Assembly: GCA_035610835.1 (NCBI GenBank)
Contig: CM069457.1
Span: 35,862,553 to 35,926,552 of the forward strand
Source: Ophiura sarsii
Taxonomy: Eukaryota > Echinodermata > Ophiuroidea > Amphilepidida > Ophiuridae
Direction: 5' to 3'
Length of the DNA: 64,000 bases
A program made the translations under genes and the position numbers. Numbering within the stretch: position 1 is the stretch's first letter; each line of letters begins with the position of its first letter. Shown one piece after another: positions 52,018-62,110 of this stretch. The notes under the pieces are model-generated. The model did no database searches. It was given only the letters and a program-made list of their open reading frames with translations, and was not told where the DNA came from.

Positions 52018-53316
52018 TCAAACATAAACGTTGTTCGATGTTGCCTTTTTTCTAGTGGCCATACAATATCGATCGCCCTCTGTACCAGTGTTAGCATTGC
52101 GGTCAACGTTATCACATATACTTTGATGCGGCTTATCAGGGCCTGTGATTCGAACTCGTCGACCCGAACCTCGTCTCGATGTCCTTACACTCCGATTGTG
52201 TCTAGTGGCCATCATGTTTCGTTTTCTTCTGGACGATAGGAACTCGATGGCTTTCCCCACCGAATTCCGAAAATTATCCGACATGGCGCAGTAGATCACC
52301 GGATTAAGGCATGAATTCATCGACGATATGCCGAGCGCGAAAAGTTTAAAAATCATTGTGGCCGTCGTGAGTCGGAACTTTCCAAATCCCATCCATAGAT
52401 TTATGATGTGATGCGGCAACCAACATATTCCAAATGCTGATACTACTACGCATACTAAGATAGTCACCTTCTTCTTCTTGCGGCTGATGTTCGTAGTCCT
52501 TCGTCCGTCATATGTTGGGACATCCGTGAGGAATTGGAGTCTCCGCCACAAAACGCTCACTATGCGCATATAGGCGAGCGTGATGACTACGAGGGGTAAC
52601 GCGTAGCCCGTAATGAACACAAACACGTGGAATCGTCGACGTTGCGTGTTACTGTGCCAGTTTTCACTGCAGTAGGTTTCGCTATGTGTTGGGTAGTGCT
52701 CTGTCTCCGTCTGAAAGACACACAAATAAGGCATGGAGAATCCGATCGAGAATATCCATACAAGGATCGTCGCCGTCACCGAGTTTTTCTTCGTCCGTAT
52801 TGCGACAAACTTCAGCGGGTACGCTACGGCGATAAATCTATCGAGAGACATCAGCACGAGGGTGTAGATGCTCGCGTACATGGAAGCGTACATCAAAAAG
52901 CTGGCGAATTTACACAGAAATTCCCCGAATATCCACGAGGGTAACGTGAAAACTGACGCGGAAAACGGCATGCAGAAGATTAGAAAGAGCATATCGGCAA
53001 TGCTCAAATTGGCGATGAACACCCGCATTGTCTTCTGCATTCCTTGCAGACGTCCACACGTAGCGAGCAAGACGAGCATGTTTCCCAGAACACCGACGAT
53101 GAAGATGCATCCAAATACGCCATATATGGAGCGAATCATGATGGCGGGTGGTCCGAATTCGGCAACGCTGTTATCGTTGTAGCTGGTGGCATTTGCACCA
53201 ACGAGTGCAAAACTGCTGACGACATCGTGGGAAAAATATTCGTTAAAGGAAGTTTCGTTATTCATGCTATTCATCATAGCAGTTGTGGCATACTGAATGT
53301 ATGAACAACTTTTCAA
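52018..53316 (-). CDS. galanin/allatostatin-A receptor-like class A GPCR (single exon, 432 aa)
   Basis: Seven-transmembrane receptor of the rhodopsin family, expected at the plasma membrane, coupling a neuropeptide ligand to G proteins. Landmarks: N-glycosylation sites N20 (NET) and N42 (NAT); TM1 GN (79); TM2 NLSIAD (103-108); disulfide pair C135 and C216; DRF (159-161) in place of DRY at the end of TM3; TM5 GYALPLV; TM6 CWLPHHIINLW (298-308); TM7 NSCLNPVIY (334-342). The CWLPHH...LW and FCMPFSA segments closely follow galanin and allatostatin-A receptors. The tail is Arg-rich and ends NVYV, fitting a class II PDZ ligand. The ATG at 53316 is the first in frame; Met14/15 are alternatives. Full-length and apparently functional; no introns. 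Ligand identity is inference. Confidence 0.88.
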   Translation of the reverse strand: MKSCSYIQYATTAMMNSMNNETSFNEYFSHDVVSSFALVGANATSYNDNSVAEFGPPAIMIRSIYGVFGCIFIVGVLGNMLVLLATCGRLQGMQKTMRVFIANLSIADMLFLIFCMPFSASVFTLPSWIFGEFLCKFASFLMYASMYASIYTLVLMSLDRFIAVAYPLKFVAIRTKKNSVTATILVWIFSIGFSMPYLCVFQTETEHYPTHSETYCSENWHSNTQRRRFHVFVFITGYALPLVVITLAYMRIVSVLWRRLQFLTDVPTYDGRRTTNISRKKKKVTILVCVVVSAFGICWLPHHIINLWMGFGKFRLTTATMIFKLFALGISSMNSCLNPVIYCAMSDNFRNSVGKAIEFLSSRRKRNMMATRHNRSVRTSRRGSGRRVRITGPDKPHQSICDNVDRNANTGTEGDRYCMATRKKATSNNVYV

Positions 53317-53337
53317 TAAAGTTGTTTAATTCATTCT

Positions 53338-53560
53338 TCGTTGGCACGTGTAAGCGCAGTGGATAGTGCATACACTAACACTTGCGTACAATTCAAATAT
53401 TGTGTGTTCGAATCCCGCTGAGTGTTGTGGTCTTGAGTGAGGCACTAATTTACCTCAGTCACTCTTCTCTATACCAAATGTAAATTTAAATGACTACACC
53501 GGCATTCTTCAAAGCTGGGAAAGTAACAAACTCGTTGTAAATAGGCGAAGCTAGCCCCAC
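53338..53560 (+). mobile_element. tRNA-derived SINE
   Basis: The head (53341-53420) has a pol III A-box-like TAAGCGCAGTGGA and a B box GTTCGAATCCC (53406-53416) at tRNA-like spacing. It is followed by a body with CTTGAGTGAGGCACTAATTT then ACCTCAGTCACTC, the kind of central domain shared by many animal SINEs. It does not fold into a full cloverleaf, so not a functional tRNA. Located just upstream of the GPCR start. Confidence 0.75.
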
Positions 53561-53678
53561 ACATCAATATTATATAACGACGTCTGGTTCAATTCATCCG
53601 TTTGAGAGAAGAATGGGCTCTCTGCTATTGTCCGCCTTACCTTTTAATATTGTTGAAGTATGCGGTAACTATTCATCG

Positions 53679-53930
53679 TTGCAATTCGTTCTGGTAAAAA
53701 TGTGTAGATGATTGATAAAAAGCAATCCCAAATCACATTTTCCATGTACTCAATATCAATAAAGAAAGCATTGCGCGCGGAAAGCTTCAATGTGATCATT
53801 AGTTGCAATTCGTGCTGGTATAAATGTGTAGTTGATTGATAAAAGCAATCCCAAATCATTTGTTTCTATGATACTCAATATAAATAAAGCATTTGTGCGC
53901 GGCATCGCAAGCTTGTGTGATCATTATATA
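53679..53930. repeat. ~124-bp tandem duplication upstream of the GPCR
   Basis: Units 53679-53802 and 53803-53930 share TTGCAATTCGTNCTGGTA, TGATTGATAAAA and AGCAATCCCAAATCA, GCGCGG, and TGTGATCATTA, with small indels. Confidence 0.9.
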
Positions 53931-54187
53931 ATCGGTTCGTCGCGTACGTTAAGTAAAAACGAGACAGGATGACTGGCAAACTACTGATGAAAATTCACAG
54001 AGCATCACGGAACATGACAGGGTGATTCAACAAAATAGAAACATAAGTTTGCAATGCGATATCAGTGCGTTGGGCTTGAGCGTATAGGTGACTTTTGGAA
54101 TTGTGCGATGAGGCCGGGCTGTAAAATGTTGGATTGCATCACCAACGGAGCACTTCTCATGGAATTAAATTGGGCTCAATGGTATTG

Positions 54188-54410
54188 TTAACACTTTCCA
54201 TGCGGCAGTGGTCTGCAGACGACAAATCCAAAATGTCACATAATATTTATAATATGTCAACATTATTGAATTGCATCACCATTCACCCTATATGTGGAAT
54301 CACCATGAGAAATACATTACCATAAGTGTAAACATGCCTAATATTGGTTCAGTTCAAACATGCTTGGGTATTGGTTCAGTATTATGTTTGTTAGTAGTGT
54401 ATAGCCGTTA
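54188..54410 (+). mobile_element. CACTTTCCACGCGGC-family MITE (copy 11, right end decayed)
   Basis: TTAACACTTTCCATGCGGC, then GTGGTCTGCAGACGAC. The TATTGGTTCAGT landmark occurs twice (54346 and 54370), a small internal duplication; the right terminus is no longer clear (ATAGCCGTTATTC). Confidence 0.72.
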
Positions 54411-54784
54411 TTCATTGGCGATTTCAAGTCTTAAGAGGGAGACATACTCGATGTGATCATGTGACGTCACTAATCATAACGAAAGCGAGGCCAACGATTG
54501 TAAACATTGGTGTCGTGTGTTGATGAACGACGTCAAAATTGTGATTAATTTTTCATTATTTCTACATATACCAGCTAGTAACGAATAAGCGCGTTATGAA
54601 ACTTATTATTGTACACGAAGACAATGTAGCTCGAACGCTATCGCCAATGACTAGTTTGCAGTCATTTGTAATTGTATCTTCCTGTTTGAGTGTAAGGCCC
54701 TCACACCATGGCGTATCGCCTGAACGTATGCCGACGTATACAAAAATAGCTCGACAATTGAACGTCCAACTTCCCAACGAATTG

Positions 54785-55292
54785 CATATCGTCAGCCTGC
54801 TTCGATAATTGCCTAACTCACTTTTCAGCAAAATTGAGTTTTTTGCATAAATCATGACTTCATTACTTTATGCACATGCTGTTATAATACCTAAGTCATT
54901 GACCAATCGAAAGTGTTGATAAATTAAGAGTTTTGTTGCAAAAGAGCCACCAGACCACTCCACTATGTTACTCATTTTGCATTATTGAATTTGCATTGAC
55001 AAATCCATGGAATTAATCAAATTATTGTATGGCTGTGTTCATCTGTTTCTTTATGACTTGGATTAGTGCATCCATGCACGCCAATCCTCAATTGGCGTGC
55101 ATGGATGCACTAATCCAAGTCACATCAACAATACAAGACTCACATCAACAATAAAAACCTCATTCCACATCAATCCATCAATAATGCAAAATGAGTAACA
55201 GGTACACAGGTAACAGGTTTCATACTTTTGTTGTTTTCTAAGAACTAGAAAAAATGAGTTAGGCAATTATCGAAGCAGGCTGACGATATGGG
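54785..55292. repeat. ~500-bp foldback surrounding a perfect hairpin
   Basis: Outer arms 54785-54826 and 55250-55292 (CATATCGTCAGCCTGCTTCG and reverse complement) and middle arms near 54968-54995 and 55172-55200 (TTACTCATTTTGCATTATTG) surround the hairpin at 55054-55122. GCGTATCGCCTGA motifs lie outside both ends (54712, 55348). Confidence 0.85.
55054..55122. repeat. perfect hairpin, 32-bp arms, 5-nt loop
   Basis: Left arm 55054-55085, loop CCTCA, right arm 55091-55122, with no mismatch. The left arm contains TGGATTAGTGCATCCATGCA, related to the dispersed segment seen at 26640 and 51575. Confidence 0.98.
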
Positions 55293-57267
55293 CCTAGCCG
55301 CCTATCACACACCTTGGCGTATCACCTGAAGGGCATTGTCACACCATGGCGTATCGCCTGAGCGTATGTATGCCAATGCGAGAATACTTTGGTGTACGCT
55401 GATATAAGTTACGGGTAAGTTGGGGATACGTCGTTTACCCATTGCATACGTTAGAGTAGTCATCATCATCAAATCTACCAATCACGAACTTTAGAGGGCG
55501 ACATTTCAATCCGTTTTGAAAAAAAATCTTGACTGAATTAAATGAACGGAATCTTCGTATACATGTTATATGGAGTGGTATTATCCAACTGCATCACAAC
55601 TCCTAAACTAATGGACCTAATTGGTAGGTACCTGTCGCGGGTTGGGAAAAGCGCTAACAAAGCGTGCAGTATATCTAGATCTGACACCACCTGTTCTTTT
55701 GGGGCTGAGGAACAGGAAACCTGTACACGGATTTAAGGCGCCCGGGTTCGTTGGGGATGGAACCTATACGCTTTCTATTATTAACGCGCAAACACTTGAC
55801 TCTGAACAAATTCTAAGTTTCACAGTTTATTTTCACTCTCCTTCTTCGACGACAATGTTACAAAAATAAATTTAACAAGAGTGGACTCTGGGTAACGCTC
55901 AAACTCCTTAATTACTTCCAAGTCACCACAACTTCAGGTTAATTTAAAACATCCAAAAGGTTACAACTTCGAACATGAACTCCAATGATAATTAATGGTT
56001 TGTCAAGGGTCTAAATGTCAAATATCGCATGGTCAAATAACTTGTCTCCACACCGTCTTAATACAATTTCGTCTTACTACCCGTCCTACTACTGTCCGAC
56101 TACTCTTCCGACTACCAGTACCTTATAACACCTCAGTAACCACCTATGACTGATAAAAGTACATACATACAACATAATACAATATTAATGGTCAAAATAA
56201 CATCATATTTACATAAGATTATTTTCAAATAACTATTTTTACGTAATAAATGAGTGGTCTGAAAGCGAGGCTTGCCCGTCTCTTCTTGCACTCCACTCCC
56301 TGTTCGTCTGTTCTTGCACTGATTGTACCTGAAACCTCTCGCTTAACAGATCCCCACTATCTTATCTCACCTGGTGTAATGACTGGCCTAAATATTCCTA
56401 CATACATTGGCTTTACACTCAGCTTGACCCCCCCCCCCCCCAAAAAAAAAAGGAAGGAAAAGAAATGTAAGATGAGTGTTTTTGCCTTCCCCAAACTTGT
56501 TAACTCAGTTATCTTAATCTACACGTCCGTATTGAATATTTTATAAAACGTACTCAAGCATACAATATAAAATCAGTAAACCATAATTGGGCGTTTACTA
56601 TAAGGTGATTCGTTTATCCTTACGCCACTCTGCTACCAACCGATACGTTCTGCCTACAATTAATATACACATAATGCCATGCTACCGTTATTATCCTGAC
56701 TCCGCATTATACATGATGTTTACGTTTTTACCAAGTCTTCATAAGTGTAAAAACAGGAGATTTCCAAGTAGGCCTAACAGGTACAAAGCATTATCTCCAC
56801 CATTTCTAAATGTCAGCAATTTATGCAACTTGGCTTACACAACACCTCACTTTTAAAACACGCCATGAACAGACTACAATCCAATAGCCTGCTACTATTT
56901 TTAAATCTACAAAACTTCGCACAACTTAATTTGATCTCTACACCACATAACTAATCCGAAAACATGCTGATTATTTTTTCACAGCACAATCTGAATATTA
57001 CATTTGTATACAAAAAAAAGCAATCAAAACGCGCCACCACGCACCAAACCGCCAAAGTATTATACATTAAATTGACTCAACATGCCAACTATTTTCGTCA
57101 TCATATGCACGTACAAATAATTTACTCATGCAATTTGACACAGCAAATAGTTTTGGAACACACTGTAATAATCCAAAGTCACAGTATGATACAGCGTAAT
57201 TTTACCAAGATTAATATTTTTAGGATACATGGTAATAATCCAACGTCACAGTAGGATACAGCGTAAT
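55293..57267. other. intergenic region, no gene seen
   Basis: AT-rich with a short poly-C/poly-A run near 56410-56430. ACAGTATGATACAGCGTAAT and ACAGTAGGATACAGCGTAAT (57180 and 57247) mark a ~67-bp tandem duplication. Open frames are short and without splice or domain support. Confidence 0.5.
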
Positions 57268-57404
57268 TTGTGAAATGCATTAAAATAAGTACAAACATGC
57301 CTATTATTGATTCAGGAATTCGTTGGATAGACCTTGAATGTTGGGACAGGTTTCTTAAAAATCTGTTGTATTGTGGTAAAACCAGTAGCCGCGTGGAAAG
57401 TGTA
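57268..57404 (+). mobile_element. CACTTTCCACGCGGC-family MITE (copy 12, 5'-truncated)
   Basis: Only the right part remains: GTGAAATGCATTAAAATAAG then TACAAACATGCC through GCCGCGTGGAAAGTGTAAG. Left terminus and the CTGCAG palindrome are missing. Confidence 0.8.
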
Positions 57405-58270
57405 AGCCAGTACCTTATAGTAATTTAGTTGCAAGAATAATCAGCATTTGGTTCCTTTCTTCTGGTTACTACATTTGAAAGCATGACAAAAAAGTATAAA
57501 AGCCCTTTTTGTGGTAAAGAGAGTGCTTCTCTAAACTAATGATTGGAATTATAACAAGAAACTGTAAGGCAGCTTGGGGGTGCATTTGGGGACGGGGTGG
57601 GAGTTGGGGCGGTGCTGGAACATTTTATTTTTGGTACATGTACATCAACCCTTTTTGACCCCCCCCCCCCCCCCTCTTGCTATGGCTATAACATTTTTGA
57701 CCCCGCCCCTTTTCAATAATTGCTTAACTTTGTATTAGTAAATTTAGATACAGAACCACCCAAAAAAAATCTTTTGAAGCTGAATTGAGAATGCGTTTGT
57801 TTCCATAATGAGTTTGAGTACATTTGCTATTTTGTTACAACGTTGTTGTATTATAATTTGGATATGATGTATATGGAAGCAAGTAATAATAAATGTACGA
57901 AAAAACGGTAGGTAACCGCATTATTATAATACCGTAATATCCCTTTTTACCATTTCGCCTCACAAAAAGCAGCATGACATTTCGACCTACGCATGTGACT
58001 AATTTAAAATTACCAGACTTGTTTTAGAACTGCTTAGACTGGAGTTGTTTATACAACTTTCATTGGTTTTGGGATTATTTAATTTAATTGTACCTAGAAA
58101 AGGGATATTTAAACTTTTTCGATACGCAAATTTAGGCAAATCGTGTCCAGCATCGTCTGTCTGTGGAGCGGCGAACTATAGAAGTACCCCCTCTTCTGAC
58201 ATGGAGATCAAAATAAAAAAGTCCAGGAAATTCCCGTGATTAGTTAATTATTTTTGGCCGGGCCGGGGAA
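57405..58270. other. upstream region of the 58-61 kb gene
   Basis: Contains a poly-C run (57659-57674) and AT-rich DNA. No element ends recognised. Immediately before the TATA box the sequence becomes GC-rich (GGCCGGGCCGGGG). Confidence 0.45.
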
Positions 58271-58278
58271 TATAAATA
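58271..58278 (+). promoter_or_regulatory. TATA box (TATAAATA)
   Basis: TATAAATA directly after a GC-rich stretch, about 30 bp upstream of a plausible transcription start near 58300-58310. The next 120 bp form a 5' exon ending in a consensus donor GTAAGA. Confidence 0.6.
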
Positions 58279-58382
58279 CCAGGTTGCAATTATAGGCCAC
58301 GACAGTATACACGAAAGTACCGTGCAGCATCGGAACGCAGCAATATTCGGAGAGTTTCGAACCATTTCGAACGAACTTCAAT

Positions 58383-58424
58383 ATGTCGAGTACAAAACCA
58401 TGCTGTAATCGAAATGATAACTAG
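58383..58424 (+). CDS. upstream ORF, or first coding exon ending in TAG at the splice donor
   Basis: ATG at 58383 opens MSSTKPCCNRNDN and stops at TAG 58422-58424; the next base begins the GTAAGA donor. Reading continues in phase 0 into the next exon at 59192, so the only interruption of a longer frame is this last codon. Either it is a 13-codon uORF that limits translation of the main ORF, or the original codon was CAG (the usual base triplet before a donor) and has become a nonsense codon, or the stop is read through. Confidence 0.5.
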   Translation: MSSTKPCCNRNDN

Positions 58425-59191
58425 GTAAGACCGATTATGCAAAGTATTTTATCTGTATGAACTTGACGCGGTATCAAAGTCGTCTAATTTGTCACTTATT
58501 ATTTTATCACTTATTAATTTGTCAGTTATTTTTAAATACCAAATATTTTTAAATACCAAATATTGAATGAAATGAATGGTGATGCAATATAATAAGTACG
58601 GTACATACATAATGATTAAGTAACCTAATGATTACGGGCAGGTAAGGCCACTTAAAATTAAGTATTAGATTCTCGTAGCACTACTGGTCTTCGAAAAGTG
58701 AAGAGAAGGGCGGTTTTTAATTTATTATTTTACTAAATTGATGGCTGTTTTCATGCAAAATATATATTGCTAGCATCTTTCAGCAGCATTTAGGAAAACG
58801 GTGAGGCTCTGTTTAAGATTATGAGGGCTAGAATTCAATAAAAACACGTGAAAGTGATTGTAGTTGATAAATACATGCCTATATCAACCAACAACTTAAC
58901 ATTTTAAATATTTTTAGAAACTCAAACTTTTGACAATTGAAAAATAAAAAAGTGGTCTAAGACCAATGCAAAATATTTTATCTTTAAAAACTTCTCAAAT
59001 TAGTGATGTCATCGTATGGGACCAATGACTTACGGTATCAAAGTCGGTCTATTTTTCAATATGTTATTTTTTGCTTTATTTAATGTTATTTAATGTTATT
59101 TAATACCAAATATTTTAAATATCTTAAGTGCCTATACCTTACCGTTACTTATTCGTTATTTGTTTGTTTGTGTGTTTGTTTATTTGTTCAG

Positions 59192-60946
59192 AATCATACT
59201 GCCAGCGCCATCGACCGACTAGCCATGCTAGAGCTTGAAAATACAAAGTTAAACATATATGCCATGGCGATGGAATTCATCGTCATGGCATATATGTATT
59301 ATACAAATTGGCAACGTTACGATTCTCAAAGAAAGGAGTATGTCTCGAAATTGACTAAAGCTAATGATGACTTGCAACGACGTGTTACAAGTCTCCAGCA
59401 AGAAGTTCTGAAGCTGAAACGCACTATCTGCGATGACTCAGATGGGGCGACTCTACGTCTCAATCAGGACGAAAGGACGAAGCAGCACAAGGACACACAA
59501 ACTGAAGACATACACAGTAAGTTCCAAATTAAAGGCATGTAAATGCAACTTTTGGGTCAAATTACATTTATAACCATCTTGTATTAGTTACAGAACAATA
59601 TGTTTCCTATATTACTTCGAAATCAGATTTTGAAATAAGTTGTCCTGGTACCAGGACAGTTAATTATTTTCTGAGTGTTTTTCGTTGGTATGATAGAATT
59701 CCATGATTACCGGTTTCACCCGTTGATGTTTCCGGTAACAACCGCAACTGTACACACGTGAACACACCCCTACGGAATGCTTTATGATGAAAATCGAAAC
59801 AAATAATTATGTTGACAAATTCCTTAAAAATTGGAAGCAGATTTCCACTCTAATTTAGTAATATGCTGTGATGGTTTTTAACGGAAAATACAGTCAAAAT
59901 AGATTGTATGATCATGAGTTCAGGAAATTATTTCCTGTTATAGTCAAACTTCATTATAAAAGAGAAAAAAATATGTATACAAATTTGAAAAAGATCACAT
60001 AATAATATGTCGTCTCATTGTATAAGGGAGGGGGCTCCAGGAGCAGTGGCGTAACCAGCGGGGGGTGAGGGGGCGGGAGCCCCCCCCCCCCCTCCAAATG
60101 AAATCAGTAAGTAAAGCTGTAAATGAAATTTACAAAAAAACACAAAATCGCGCGTATTCAGTCTTAAAATTTCAAAAAAAATCAGCTTCGGAGGGGGGCA
60201 CATCCCCCTCAGACACCCGTCCGCGCAAGCGCGGCATGATGCCGCTGGTGCTGCACTTGGATTGTCTTAGGAGCTCCCCCCCCCCCCCCCAATTTCAAGT
60301 CACTGCCCCTTCTTGCCCCCCCCCCCCCCCCCCCCCCCCAAATGAAAAGTCTAGTTACGCCACTGTCCAGGAGGGTATTTTGGGGCACGGATCAATCAAC
60401 AATGGAATCTTCAACCATGTCAGCAGCATGCATGTGTAGTGTTTACCTTTTAATTTGATTCAAGCGAATCATACAAGGAAACAGAACAATTCTGAAAAGT
60501 ATACACTCTCGCTCGCAACCGCTCATTGCTTTAATGTTAGATGTCCATGTGTTTCTTTACCAGGTGGTGCGGGAGCAGTGAAGTTCGGAAAGAATGCGCA
60601 AAATAACACATCGATACAAGCAAGTGGAAGAGCAATTGTCAATGTGCAATGTCAATGTCAATGTGTGCGGCCGTGGGGAATGGGCCCTCGTCATCTGTAC
60701 AATGGTAATCCTGGTAATTGGCAATATATAACAGAGAAAGAACCGGGTGGAGAAGGACATTTACCATACAAGATCCCGGAATACAATGAGATCGGAAACA
60801 AAGATTCCCTGGTAAAAAACAAGACTCAGAGCCGCAAAGGAGATGTCATGGGGATACCTAAAAAGGAAAGGATAGAGGATCACCCTTTTGAACTTGATAA
60901 AGGTACCCCGGGAAAGGTACTACCAGCTAATTTGATAATAAATTGA
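59192..60946 (+). CDS. unrecognised coiled-coil protein gene (exons 59192-59516 and 60564-60946)
   Basis: Exon 59192-59516 follows a pyrimidine-rich acceptor (TTTATTTGTTCAG) and ends at GTAAGT with one extra base; exon 60564-60946 starts in the matching phase after TTTCTTTACCAG and ends with TGA. If translation starts at the ATG at 59225 the product is 224 residues. A hydrophobic segment, IYAMAMEFIVMAYMYY (res. 11-26), may be a membrane helix or signal anchor. A heptad-like coiled coil follows (about res. 35-68, with LQRRVTSLQQEVLKLKR), then an acidic/polar linker, a Gly/Asn-rich segment with NNTSIQASGRAIVNVQCQCQ (res. 111-130), and a charged tail. An AATAAA overlaps the stop (60937-60942). 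The intron carries a hAT MITE. I do not recognise the family. Confidence 0.75.
59253..59297. repeat. 45-bp palindrome inside a coding exon
   Basis: Centred on 59275; 20 of 22 pairs are Watson-Crick and the other two are G opposite T, so in RNA all 22 can pair. It encodes the hydrophobic segment IYAMAMEFIVMAYMY, itself roughly symmetric. Confidence 0.97.
60044..60365. mobile_element. hAT-type MITE (CAGTGGCGTAACTAG family, copy 3) with exact TSD
   Basis: Left CAGTGGCGTAACCAG, right CTAGTTACGCCACTG, flanked on both sides by the identical 8-mer TCCAGGAG (60036-60043 and 60366-60373). An 8-bp target duplication is the hAT hallmark. The interior is rich in poly-C runs. Located in the intron of the 58-61 kb gene. 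Confidence 0.93.
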
Positions 60947-61255
60947 TAGAAAACCCTTTCCTCCATATCACACATGTCAGTCTGTAGTGATTTGCACAAA
61001 TATGTATTTCCATCTAATTTGCATGAAATTTGCATACATTTTGGTTGTATTTTATGTTATAGAATTAAATGTAGAATAGGTACGGATGCCAGATTTGGGC
61101 GACTATTTATAAACAATTTTTTCCAGACATAAATACAAACATCTTGGCCATATATATTAAAACAATGGGTTTAATTAAGCATAATTCATGCAAATTCTTA
61201 AATTTTGACAGTTTTACCAGTTTTCGTTTCATTCAAAACATCAATAAACCAATGT

Positions 61256-62110
61256 AACCCGGGAGCACCGCAACACTTTTTGTTATACTTCATGCTATTT
61301 TTGGTTGCACCATGTAACTTGGTAGCCCATAATAAGTTGTTTGACCAATTTCGGGGATACCCCCCAAAAGTTTCACACAGACCCCCCCCCCCCCCCCCCC
61401 CCTCCGGGGGGGTCAAACTTTTACTTTGTCGAAAGTATGTCAATATGGGGTTCAAATGAAAGATAATCAAACAAGGAATTCATATCTAGACACTTTATTT
61501 ATGTATGATGAACCATTTTCAATTTATTTGCAAAAAACAGTACTTAAAATGCAGTATTTTGCATATTCGGCAACACAATTTGACTTAAAAGAAGACAACC
61601 ACATTTTACAATGTTACAAAGCCATTAAATCTTGCAAAAATTCTTGAACATATGTTGCCCATGACATATCTATCTTGGAATGACAGAAAAAATTCAATTA
61701 AGATCTTCCTATCATGAGTCTTAACCCCTCAAATACCCCCCAAAACTGTCCAATAATCGCTCTCTTGATATCAGGAGCATTAACCCGGGAGCACCGAGAC
61801 ACTTTTTGTTATACTTCATGCTATTTTCGGTTGCACCATGTAACTTGGTAGCCCATAATAAGTAGTTTTACCAGTTTCCGGGAAACCCCCACAAAAGTTT
61901 CACACATACCCCCCTACAAGGAATTCAGGGGGGGGGGGGGGGGGGGGTCATATCGGAACCTCGACGAAAGTATGTAAATATGGGATTCAAATGAAAGGAA
62001 ATCAGACAAGGGAACTCATATCTAACAACTTTTTTCATGTAAGAAATTGTTTTTATTTATTCGTTAAAAACAGTCCTTAAAATGCAGTATTTTGCATATT
62101 CGCATTGCTC
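61256..62110. repeat. ~526-bp tandem duplication (second copy partial)
   Basis: AACCCGGGAGCACCG recurs at 61256 and 61782. Both copies continue with CACTTTTTGTTATACTTCAT, GCCCATAATAAGT, a poly-C or poly-G run, TCGACAAAG-like and AAATGCAGTATTTTGCATAT. The homopolymer is C in the first copy (61382-61402) and G in the second (61929-61947). Confidence 0.9.

Noticed and set aside
52627..53304. Open frames on the + strand opposite the receptor
   Set aside because: Shadows of the GPCR coding sequence; the - strand frame carries all conserved motifs.
59093..59191. Extension of the 59192 exon upstream to the in-frame start codon at 59093
   Set aside because: This part is the T/G-rich intron end leading to the TTGTTCAG acceptor and would encode a low-complexity SLFVCLCVCLFVQ stretch.
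60455..60563. Extension of the 60564 exon upstream as one continuous ORF
   Set aside because: The phase and the TTTCTTTACCAG acceptor fit exactly with the donor at 59517, so the upstream part is intron.
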